Notes under the pieces: model-generated
Database searches by the model: none
What the model was told of the DNA's origin: nothing
Seen by the model: the letters and a program-made list of their open reading frames with translations, nothing else
In this document: positions 1 to 5,947 of the stretch, piece after piece
Position numbering within the stretch: the first letter of the stretch is position 1
Layout of the letters: each line of letters opens with the position of its first letter
Source: Flavobacteriaceae bacterium
Lineage (GTDB): Bacteria; Bacteroidota; Bacteroidia; Flavobacteriales; Flavobacteriaceae
Length of the DNA: 10,590 nt
Direction of reading: 5' to 3'
Assembly: GCA_029238555.1 (NCBI GenBank)
Contig: JAQWFV010000139.1
Location: 1 to 10,590 of the forward strand
Translations under genes and position numbers: made by a program

Positions 1-1545
1 AGTTGCTATTAAATTTAACAACACTAAAATCTTTTTTAAATATGTTTTTTCAGCTTCACCTAAATCTTGAGTAATTAAACTTTTAAAGCTATTAGTTGTG
101 CTATTTGCAAAAGACACAACTTGGACTATGTCGCTAGCAATAAATGCATCTTTCATTTTAAAATATGGAATTATAGCTTCTGAGAAATTCTTTTGAAATG
201 CTTCTGGAAATTTCATCTCCTCCATTTGAGTTGATTCATTTATAATAGCTAAAGATTCTGCTTCTAGATGTCCTTCGTGACCTGTCATAGTCTTGCCTCC
301 CGCTCTATTCATCATTGATTTTTTTCCTTGTAGTTGTGCGGCTGCATCTACAGTGAAAGTTCCATTAGTCACTATTTCATCACCGCTTTTTAAACCAGAA
401 ATAATTGAATAAACTGCTCCATTTCGATTGCCTAAAGTGACTTCACGCATTTCAAAAATGGGCTCATTAGTGCTGTTTTTAATATAAACTAAAGAGCGTT
501 TTCCCGTCCACAGTACTGCTGTTACTGGGATCGTTATTAACGACTCTTCATTTGTTGTATTCCCCTTTATCTTGCCTGTAATAAACATTCCAGGTTTAAA
601 AATAGCCCCTTTATTGTTTAAAATTGCCCGTACGGTTACAGTTCTTGTTTGGTTATTTAAAACAGGATCTATAAATGAAATTTCTGCTTCAAATTCCTTG
701 TTTGGATATGCATTGGTGGCCACCACAATTTTTTGCCCTTTTTTAAACTTTGAAATTTGATTTTCATATACATCGAACTCAGCCCAAACAGAATTAAGAT
801 TGCTTAGCTTTACTATGGGTTGTCCCTGCTTTACGTAATCACCTTCTGCAGACAACACCCTATTTACTGTTCCTGAAACAGTCACATATAATGGGAAGTT
901 CTCAGTTACTTTTCCAGATTGTTCAATTGCATTTATTTGGCTTTCTGAAAACTTCCAATTTTTAAACTTGTTGCGAACTGCTTTATACAGTTCAGGCTGG
1001 GACTTTTTTAAACTAGTAGCCGCAATTAATTCCTGCTGAGCTGCAACAAGATTAGGGGAATAAACTGTGGCTAATAATTCACCATTATTTACTTTTTGAC
1101 CTTCATAACTTACATTTAATTTTTCTATACGACCGTCAAAATAACTTGCCTGTATTGTATTGTTTTCTTGGTTTACAGCTATCTTTCCTGAGATTAAAAT
1201 TAATCCGTCATTATTAAAATTTGTAAAACGCTCGACTATAATTGTTTGGATATTAGCAAGTGCCATTGCATTGTCTGTCATTTTTATTTCATTTACAGAA
1301 AGACCTTCTGCACTTGATTCTGCTGGAATTAAATCCATTCCACATATGGGGCAATCTCCTGGATCTTGTTGCATTATTTGTGGGTGCATAGAGCAAGTCC
1401 ACATTTGATTTTCAGAAACTTGCGAATGACTGTGACTGTTAGCTATTTCTTGATTAATAGTTGCTGTGCTATTGCTGAATAGTAAATAACCGCCTATTAT
1501 TCCAATTATTACAGCAATGCCTAGATATAAGATATTCTTTCTCAT
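1..1545 (-). CDS. cusB: Efflux RND transporter periplasmic adaptor (CusB-like) with N-terminal metal-binding and C-terminal DUF3347 domains, 3' end outside window
   Basis: This is the membrane-fusion subunit that links an RND pump to its outer-membrane channel. I translated 515 codons by hand from ATG at 1545 to base 1 with no stop, so the C-terminus lies outside the window. Residues 5-23 form a hydrophobic membrane anchor or signal segment, followed by a His/Ser stretch (38-42). Residues 49-72 are a heavy-metal-binding domain, with WTCSMHP and DCPICGM giving ligands C51, H54, C65 and C68. The lipoyl/barrel-sandwich halves lie near 120-165 and 220-250, and the beta-barrel near 253-330. From about 445 a DUF3347 domain begins (YFKMKDAFIASD). 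E. coli CusB lacks both the N-terminal motif and DUF3347. The start lies 5 bases after the stop of the PepSY gene, so the two are very probably cotranscribed. The leader is A-rich without a Shine-Dalgarno sequence. The metal is inferred to be Cu/Ag; Co/Zn/Cd is not excluded. Confidence 0.93.
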   Translation of the reverse strand, partial: MRKNILYLGIAVIIGIIGGYLLFSNSTATINQEIANSHSHSQVSENQMWTCSMHPQIMQQDPGDCPICGMDLIPAESSAEGLSVNEIKMTDNAMALANIQTIIVERFTNFNNDGLILISGKIAVNQENNTIQASYFDGRIEKLNVSYEGQKVNNGELLATVYSPNLVAAQQELIAATSLKKSQPELYKAVRNKFKNWKFSESQINAIEQSGKVTENFPLYVTVSGTVNRVLSAEGDYVKQGQPIVKLSNLNSVWAEFDVYENQISKFKKGQKIVVATNAYPNKEFEAEISFIDPVLNNQTRTVTVRAILNNKGAIFKPGMFITGKIKGNTTNEESLITIPVTAVLWTGKRSLVYIKNSTNEPIFEMREVTLGNRNGAVYSIISGLKSGDEIVTNGTFTVDAAAQLQGKKSMMNRAGGKTMTGHEGHLEAESLAIINESTQMEEMKFPEAFQKNFSEAIIPYFKMKDAFIASDIVQVVSFANSTTNSFKSLITQDLGEAEKTYLKKILVLLNLIAT

Positions 1546-1550
1546 TGTAT

Positions 1551-2249
1551 TTATTTTTTAATTTTTCTGATAGTCGGAGAACTGGTAAACCAAAGTAAAA
1601 ATCCACTGAATACAGTAATTAACCCTAAAATTGAGAAAATCCTTAGTACTATGGTATTAAAATTGTCTCGTCCTTGATAATCCATAGTATGTGTCATCCA
1701 TAGAAAATCAAACCACCTCCAATCTCTATGACGGACAGTCTGAAATGCGCCATTTTTCAATGCTACATATGCTTTAAGATTTTCATCTGATTTATATGAA
1801 ATTTCATACGCAGGAAGTGGCCTTCCTCTGTATTCATGGTGGTCTCCAACGCTTTCAATTAATTTTATTTTGTCAACTTCAAATTCAGGAAGCATATAGC
1901 GATCTGCTACTTTTATAGCCTCTTGTTTGGTGAGTGTGTCTTTCTTCTCCCCTGAAAGTGCGTTAAAAAGCACTTCTTCGTTGATCCAATAATAAGGAGT
2001 ATTTGCTATTTCTAAGAGCTCTAGTGATTGAATTGGCTTTTGAAATAGTAGCTGATTACTTCCTAATAAATTTAAAAAACTGGTGTGTTCTGGAATTTCT
2101 TTTTTAAAATGATCTCCGTGAATTTCATTAATATCTGTCCAGCTAAAATACATTCCACTGATGGTCCACATTAAGAATTGAATACCTAAGAAAACACCTA
2201 AATACCTATGTGCCTTTCTAATTTTAATTGCTGTCTTCCTTTTTACCAT
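1551..2249 (-). CDS. PepSY domain-containing inner-membrane protein
   Basis: This 232-residue protein has two membrane helices (about 15-36 and 199-222) flanking a periplasmic region. The region at 106-172 (TKQEAIKVADRYMLPEFEV onward) fits a PepSY domain. The overall plan, with RKAHRYLGVFLG at the first helix and WMTHTMDY before the second, matches the PepSY-associated membrane family related to iron-uptake and reductase proteins. H14 and H187 lie near the membrane faces and could be haem or metal ligands; this is inference. It starts 2 bases after the DUF2911 stop codon's last base and ends 5 bases before the adaptor start, so it sits in a tight three-gene unit with a metal exporter. That placement favours a role in periplasmic metal or redox handling over siderophore uptake. 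The substrate is unknown. It is shorter than the PepSY_TM proteins with three or four helices. Confidence 0.85.
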   Translation of the reverse strand: MVKRKTAIKIRKAHRYLGVFLGIQFLMWTISGMYFSWTDINEIHGDHFKKEIPEHTSFLNLLGSNQLLFQKPIQSLELLEIANTPYYWINEEVLFNALSGEKKDTLTKQEAIKVADRYMLPEFEVDKIKLIESVGDHHEYRGRPLPAYEISYKSDENLKAYVALKNGAFQTVRHRDWRWFDFLWMTHTMDYQGRDNFNTIVLRIFSILGLITVFSGFLLWFTSSPTIRKIKK

Positions 2250-2250
2250 A

Positions 2251-2868
2251 TTATTTTACTTCAAAAGGAAACTCAATACTAACTTTTTCCCAGCTCATTG
2301 AAATTTTTCCTGATGTATCTGTAGTTTTTTGTACAACATATTCTAAATGCTCTTGTACCGTTTCAGAAATTTTAGGTGTTGTTGTAAACCTTAATACGTC
2401 CTGGTTTTCGTTATATTCATCCTTGCCGTGTTGGTTCCAATTGCTGTTGAAAATAATAGTCCAATCTCCCTGGGTAGGAATGGTAAAAAATCCATATTTT
2501 CCTTTTGGAAGTGTCTCTCCTTCAATGATTAAATCTTTGTTTGTTTCCACCCAAGTTGCCATATGTGCCCCTGTTTGCCAAACCGTATCATAGGCTAATA
2601 GCCCTCCAAAAACAACCCTGCCTCTTACCCCCGGAGAATAATAATCAATATTAATTTGAGCTTCGCCAATTGTAGCCATTGTTTCTGTATGCGGGCTTAA
2701 AGGTTTTTTATTTTTCTGTTCCGCTGGTGGAGTAACTTTTACAACTTCTTGTATCACATCTTCTGTGGTTTTTTCAACTTCTTGCGTCTCTGCCTCTATA
2801 GTGTTTTTAACTTCTTGCTTACAAGAAAAAAAAAGGGTTAAGCTAAATAATAGGATAATTTTTTTCAT
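2251..2868 (-). CDS. DUF2911 domain-containing lipoprotein
   Basis: This is a 205-residue predicted lipoprotein. A short Lys-start signal ends in the lipobox LFFSC with C16 as the lipidated residue. Residues 18-57 are a charged, Glu/Lys/Thr-rich linker. Residues about 59-203 match DUF2911: YYSPGVRGR, VFGGLLAYDTVWQTGAHMAT, LPKGKYGFFTIP and WTIIFN are the recurring family blocks. The function of DUF2911 is unknown; in Bacteroidota it is a common secreted or lipid-anchored domain. Here H102 occupies a place where I recall Asn being usual (WRTGAN), which may or may not matter. It is the first gene of a trio with the PepSY protein (1-base gap) and the efflux adaptor, so a link to periplasmic metal stress is inferred from context only. 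The upstream 104-base gap has a perfect 12-base palindrome that could be an operator. Confidence 0.9.
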   Translation of the reverse strand: MKKIILLFSLTLFFSCKQEVKNTIEAETQEVEKTTEDVIQEVVKVTPPAEQKNKKPLSPHTETMATIGEAQINIDYYSPGVRGRVVFGGLLAYDTVWQTGAHMATWVETNKDLIIEGETLPKGKYGFFTIPTQGDWTIIFNSNWNQHGKDEYNENQDVLRFTTTPKISETVQEHLEYVVQKTTDTSGKISMSWEKVSIEFPFEVK

Positions 2869-2914
2869 CTTAATTTATTGGTTAATTGACATTATTTTTA
2901 ATCTTAAAGCATTC

Positions 2915-2926
2915 TCAAGTACTTGA
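2915..2926. promoter_or_regulatory. Perfect 12-base palindrome upstream of the DUF2911-PepSY-adaptor trio
   Basis: TCAAGTACTTGA is a perfect palindrome. With one mismatched pair it extends to the 18 bases TTCTCAAGTACTTGAAAA (2912-2929). It lies 47 bases upstream of the DUF2911 start, inside the gap after the NTF2-like gene. A homodimeric regulator site is the simplest reading, but no recogniser is visible and I see no clear Bacteroidota -33/-7 promoter around it. Chance occurrence is possible. Confidence 0.25.
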
Positions 2927-2972
2927 AAATCAGTTGTAACTAAAGTATTTTTCTTAATGTCAGATTTTAATT

Positions 2973-3467
2973 TCAATTAGATTTTAATTTTTTAAACGAG
3001 GTATGAGAATGTATTATCTTCCATTCTCCTCCAATTTTTTGCAATATTGAAGTAGCTACTCCTCTACTCTGAATGATTCTTTCTTCTGTGTCTTTAGTCT
3101 CATTACCTTTTAGAACTATGGTATATAAGTAATTTTCGGTTGTAAAGGCAAAGGGCAAATTTATGGTAGTCTGAATCTCATAATCAGAAAAAGTAAAGCT
3201 TTTAAAATGTTCTAATTCTGGACCTAAATGATGAGAAATATATTCATTATAAGTCCCTTCTATTTTTCCTTGCTCGAATATGGTCGCATCTGGCGCAAAA
3301 AGTTCAAAAGTACCTTCGGTCGTTAAATTCTGAATCGCATCTTTATATAGTTTCATTACAGCAACAACATTTTCCTTATCTGAAGAATAGATGCTATTCT
3401 GTGCATTGGTAATACTAACTGTTGCAATGAGAACAGTTACGAGTGTAATAATTTTAAAGACTTTCAT
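2973..3467 (-). CDS. Secreted nuclear transport factor 2 (NTF2/SnoaL)-like family protein
   Basis: This is a 164-residue protein. The frame is open further upstream to 3563, but I chose ATG at 3467 because a clear signal peptide then begins the protein: MKVFKIITLVTVLIATVSIT, with cleavage probably after NAQ (residue 23). The mature part shows an NTF2/SnoaL-like fold pattern: an N-terminal helix (NVVAVMKLYKDAIQNLTTEG), then LFAPDATIFEQGKIEGTYNEY, EHFKSFTFSDYEI, a central strand pair and the terminal GGEWKIIHSHTSFKKL. The two His residues at 153 and 155 near the end resemble the C-terminal strand of DUF4440/SnoaL-like members. No enzyme activity can be assigned. It stands between two intergenic gaps, after a terminator-like hairpin, so it may be transcribed separately from the pump genes. 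Its location in this cluster suggests a periplasmic accessory protein of metal resistance (inference). Confidence 0.85.
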   Translation of the reverse strand: MKVFKIITLVTVLIATVSITNAQNSIYSSDKENVVAVMKLYKDAIQNLTTEGTFELFAPDATIFEQGKIEGTYNEYISHHLGPELEHFKSFTFSDYEIQTTINLPFAFTTENYLYTIVLKGNETKDTEERIIQSRGVATSILQKIGGEWKIIHSHTSFKKLKSN

Positions 3468-3609
3468 AATATACGTTTTAAAAGGATTATTTATTGACGT
3501 GGTTTCTATTAATGTTTGATATAATGAAAAATAAAAAACTCCAAATAACTTCTGATATAACAACTATGTTTCTCGTCATAGAAATAAGTGGGATATTTCC
3601 AAAATCAAT

Positions 3610-3636
3610 AAAAAAAGCGTTTGGTAAAATCCAAAC
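3610..3636 (-). terminator. Hairpin plus T-run after the haem-binding gene (possible intrinsic terminator)
   Basis: Read on the minus strand, GTTTGG, a six-base loop and CCAAAC form a perfect 6-base stem (3636-3619), followed by GC and seven Ts (3616-3610). This lies 42 bases past the stop of the haem-binding gene and is oriented to end the pump-channel-DUF3347-haem transcript. The stem is short, with three G-C pairs, so termination may be partial. The same TTTGG-N6-CCAAA dyad occurs upstream of the pump, so a protein-binding site is an alternative reading. The rest of the 3468-3677 gap shows only two copies of TGATATAA (3517-3524 and 3553-3560). Confidence 0.4.
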
Positions 3637-3677
3637 TATAATTTTCACTTAAAGAATTTACCCTCCCAAATCAGGAC

Positions 3678-4130
3678 TTAATTTTTTATTTTTAAATTAT
3701 TCATATAATTGATAATCTCATTTTTTGCTAGAGAATCCAATTTAGCACCTCTATGGATTAGCGTATAACTATCCATAGGCATCTCTCCATTTTCAATTTG
3801 TTTAATAATTGAGCGTAGCTTACTATTTTTTCTCCTATCAGAATAGTTTTTCCATTCATTGAAATTAAGTTCAGCTTTTCCTTCTTTAATATGATTTTCT
3901 AAAAACCAAGCAATTGGCTGTACCTTATTATACCAAGGATAACTAGTGTTATTGCTATGGCAATCGTAACAAGACACCTTTAACTGATTCTGGATAGTAA
4001 TTGGCACTTCACTGACCAACATAAAATCTGTTTGTGGTGTTACATCACTTTTATTGCGTTTTGTGGGCACAAATTGTATACCCACAAGAACGATTAATAC
4101 AATAATTGCAATGACTTTTGTAATCTTCAT
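3678..4130 (-). CDS. Haem-binding domain-containing protein (Haem_bd type, CxxCH)
   Basis: This 150-residue protein is membrane-anchored or secreted through a hydrophobic N-terminus (residues 6-21) without a lipobox. The motif SCYDCHSNNT holds the CxxCH covalent-haem signature (C54, C57, H58), followed by SYPWYNKVQPIAWFLENHI, a block typical of the Bacteroidota Haem_bd family. M117 and M119 in GEMPMDSY are plausible axial ligands. The C-terminal helix (LAKNEIINYMNNL) resembles the closing helix of small cytochromes. Its ATG immediately follows the TAA of the DUF3347 gene with zero spacing, which implies translational coupling. A periplasmic monohaem c-type protein beside a copper exporter could take part in Cu(I)/Cu(II) redox or electron transfer, but this is inference and the partner is unknown. 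The family identification is firm; the function is not. Confidence 0.88.
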   Translation of the reverse strand: MKITKVIAIIVLIVLVGIQFVPTKRNKSDVTPQTDFMLVSEVPITIQNQLKVSCYDCHSNNTSYPWYNKVQPIAWFLENHIKEGKAELNFNEWKNYSDRRKNSKLRSIIKQIENGEMPMDSYTLIHRGAKLDSLAKNEIINYMNNLKIKN

Positions 4131-4715
4131 TTAGTTTATTTCTCGTTGTACACTTCCACATGTTAACATTTGGCTACCGTAGTAAGGGTTTCTAACTTCT
4201 TCCTTAGTGCTTAACCAAGCTGTTCCTCCGTCGTACATGGGGCAAAATTGTTCGTACAACTTTGTTGCTGTTCCTGTAATAGCAACCATCTCTGTAATAT
4301 CCTTACTTAAAATTTTAAAATGTTCCCGTTGGTGCTTGATATCACTTTCTGAAATATGCTCAGCGTGTTCCGTAGCATCTTCGATGATGTCTATTAATTC
4401 CTTTTGCTGATTTTCAGAATACTTTGACTTGTCAAGGTTACCTAATGATTTTGCAAGAACACCGCCTAATGTTTTGGCTTTTGCATTATCGTCTCCTACT
4501 AATGCGTCTTTCAGGTTGAAATAATCTTTTAAGATGGCTTCTGAAATTGCGTCTTGGTTACTACTCATATTCATATCCTTAGTATGATCCATTTTTTCAT
4601 GCTGTTTGGCTTCACTTACAGGGACATTTTTTTTATTAGCATCTTTACAAGACAGGGTTAAAGCAATCATAGTAAGGAATAATACTGTTGTGACACTTCT
4701 CTTAATTGTTTTCAT
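4131..4715 (-). CDS. DUF3347 domain-containing lipoprotein (probable periplasmic metal-binding protein)
   Basis: This 194-residue predicted lipoprotein has the lipobox LTLSC with C23 lipidated. A His/Met-rich linker follows (residues 39-50, HEKMDHTKDMNM), which is suggestive of Cu binding. Residues about 55-190 form a DUF3347 domain: AILKDYFNLKDALVGDD, then a helical part with ATEHAEHISESDIKHQREHF, then QFCPMYDGGTAWLS and NPYYGSQMLTCGSV. C158, M160, M183 and C186 in the last two blocks resemble soft-metal ligands. The same domain forms the C-terminus of the adaptor encoded in this cluster, so the free form may carry metal to the exporter. The gene begins 11 bases after the channel gene's stop, with only an A-rich leader, and ends against the haem-protein start. 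Domain identity is well supported; metal binding is inferred from residues and context. Confidence 0.9.
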   Translation of the reverse strand: MKTIKRSVTTVLFLTMIALTLSCKDANKKNVPVSEAKQHEKMDHTKDMNMSSNQDAISEAILKDYFNLKDALVGDDNAKAKTLGGVLAKSLGNLDKSKYSENQQKELIDIIEDATEHAEHISESDIKHQREHFKILSKDITEMVAITGTATKLYEQFCPMYDGGTAWLSTKEEVRNPYYGSQMLTCGSVQREIN

Positions 4716-4726
4716 TTTTTTCTTTT

Positions 4727-5947
4727 TTATTGGGTAATTAAATAATTGACTACAGCACTCTGCATGTAGTATTCGTATGTGGATTGTATTAGATTTATTT
4801 GAAACTTTAATTGTAATTCCTGTATGTCCAGTAAATCACTAAAAACTATCGTTCCCGTTTCATAATTTTTAATGAGAATTACTTCAGCATCATGAGCTTT
4901 TTTTAAATTTTTTTCCTCTGTGTTATGTTTAATTCGAGCCTGATTGCGTTGAGATATGGCTTTCGCAAAAGCAGATTCTAAAACATTTAAACGGTTGTCT
5001 TTTTGGGCCGTAATTTCTAGCTGCTTTAATTGGTTTTGCTTGCTTTTAGAATCATATTTTTTATTAAAAATGGGAATAGAAACAGAAACCATTGGCATAA
5101 AAATATCCTTTCCATTGTCATTAAAACTCAAATCAGGTCGCTTTGAAACTGGCACATAGTCTAAACCAAAACCAATCATAGGGTTGCGTTCAGCTTGGTT
5201 CAGTAATTCAGACTGTGTTATGGATTCATAGAGTTTGTCATATTTAAGCAATTCTGGATTTAGCCCTAGGACATTTTCTACTAAAATAATATCTTCCGCT
5301 GGCAACAAAAGTGTTTCAATTATATTTACTTCTGTTTTTATATTCCTGTTGAGTAGTTTATTAAAAGCGGCTTGTTCTCCTAAATAAGCCTCAGCTAATA
5401 CTTCATTTTGTTGTTGCAACTCATTCTGTCTGATCTGTAATTTTAAAACATCTACCACAGATGCCTTTCCCACCTCTATAGAAGTTAGTGCTAATTTTTC
5501 GTAAGTGATTAATAACTGAATACTCTTTTCAAGTACCTTTTTAGTTGCTGTAATTGCACTAAGTCTATAAAATAATTGAGAAACAGAAAGCGCTAGTTTA
5601 CGCTTTGTAATTACAATATCTACATAGTCCGCATCTGCTAAAGCGCTAGAATAGTTTTCTCTAGCTGTTATGGTACCAAACCAAGGCAGCATTTGTGTTG
5701 CTGAAAATCTTGCACGTTGAGCGCCTGTTCTAGTTTCAGGCTCACTCACGAAATAGCCAGCACTAAATTCTGTATTTGGAATCCAATCAGATTCATTCAC
5801 TTTCTCTTCAGCTATATTATAGCGAAGATTATATGCCCGAATCTCGGGGCTATTCCTTTCTGCCTCTTGGATATAGGATTGTAATTCTTGCGCTTTTGCA
5901 AATATGGATACAAACAAAAGACAGCCTATAATTTTTATATTTTTCAT
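4727..5947 (-). CDS. TolC/CusC-like outer-membrane efflux channel
   Basis: This 406-residue protein is the outer-membrane component of the tripartite exporter. The signal peptide is about residues 1-19, with cleavage probably at AKA|Q. C9 sits inside the hydrophobic core, so I do not read it as a lipobox, unlike acylated E. coli CusC. The mature protein shows the two long helical-hairpin repeats of the OEP family: NSPEIRAYNLRYNIAEEKV and the helix around 105-200 form the first, and the helices around 225-265 and 305-390 the second. Between them lie strand segments such as NPMIGFGLDYVPVS and PMVSVSIPIF. Its length is a little short for the family, with no extended C-terminal tail. Its ATG overlaps the pump stop (ATGA), so the two are translationally coupled. 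The substrate is inferred from the CusA-type pump. Confidence 0.94.
   Translation of the reverse strand: MKNIKIIGCLLFVSIFAKAQELQSYIQEAERNSPEIRAYNLRYNIAEEKVNESDWIPNTEFSAGYFVSEPETRTGAQRARFSATQMLPWFGTITARENYSSALADADYVDIVITKRKLALSVSQLFYRLSAITATKKVLEKSIQLLITYEKLALTSIEVGKASVVDVLKLQIRQNELQQQNEVLAEAYLGEQAAFNKLLNRNIKTEVNIIETLLLPAEDIILVENVLGLNPELLKYDKLYESITQSELLNQAERNPMIGFGLDYVPVSKRPDLSFNDNGKDIFMPMVSVSIPIFNKKYDSKSKQNQLKQLEITAQKDNRLNVLESAFAKAISQRNQARIKHNTEEKNLKKAHDAEVILIKNYETGTIVFSDLLDIQELQLKFQINLIQSTYEYYMQSAVVNYLITQ

Noticed and set aside
1338..1400. Possible separate ferredoxin- or rubredoxin-like Cys motif
   Set aside because: WTCSMHP and DCPICGM are the known heavy-metal-binding domain of RND adaptors, in frame within that gene.
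1160..1408. 82-codon open frame on the plus strand
   Set aside because: It is the complement of the adaptor's metal-binding domain; the Cys-containing stretch is only a mirror of the real CxxC region.
2228..2593. 121-codon open frame on the plus strand
   Set aside because: It lies wholly antisense to the well-supported DUF2911 gene and the start of the PepSY gene, and resembles no family.
3517..3560. Two copies of TGATATAA 36 bases apart upstream of the NTF2-like gene
   Set aside because: Eight A/T-rich bases repeated in an AT-rich gap are expected by chance.
3468..3563. N-terminal extension of the NTF2-like protein to an upstream ATG
   Set aside because: The extra 32 residues would sit before a textbook signal peptide, so the inner ATG at 3467 is the better start.
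5919..5923. Lipobox reading of IIGC at residue 9 of the channel protein
   Set aside because: The Cys lies inside the hydrophobic core with a normal AKA|Q cleavage site further on, so lipidation is unlikely.
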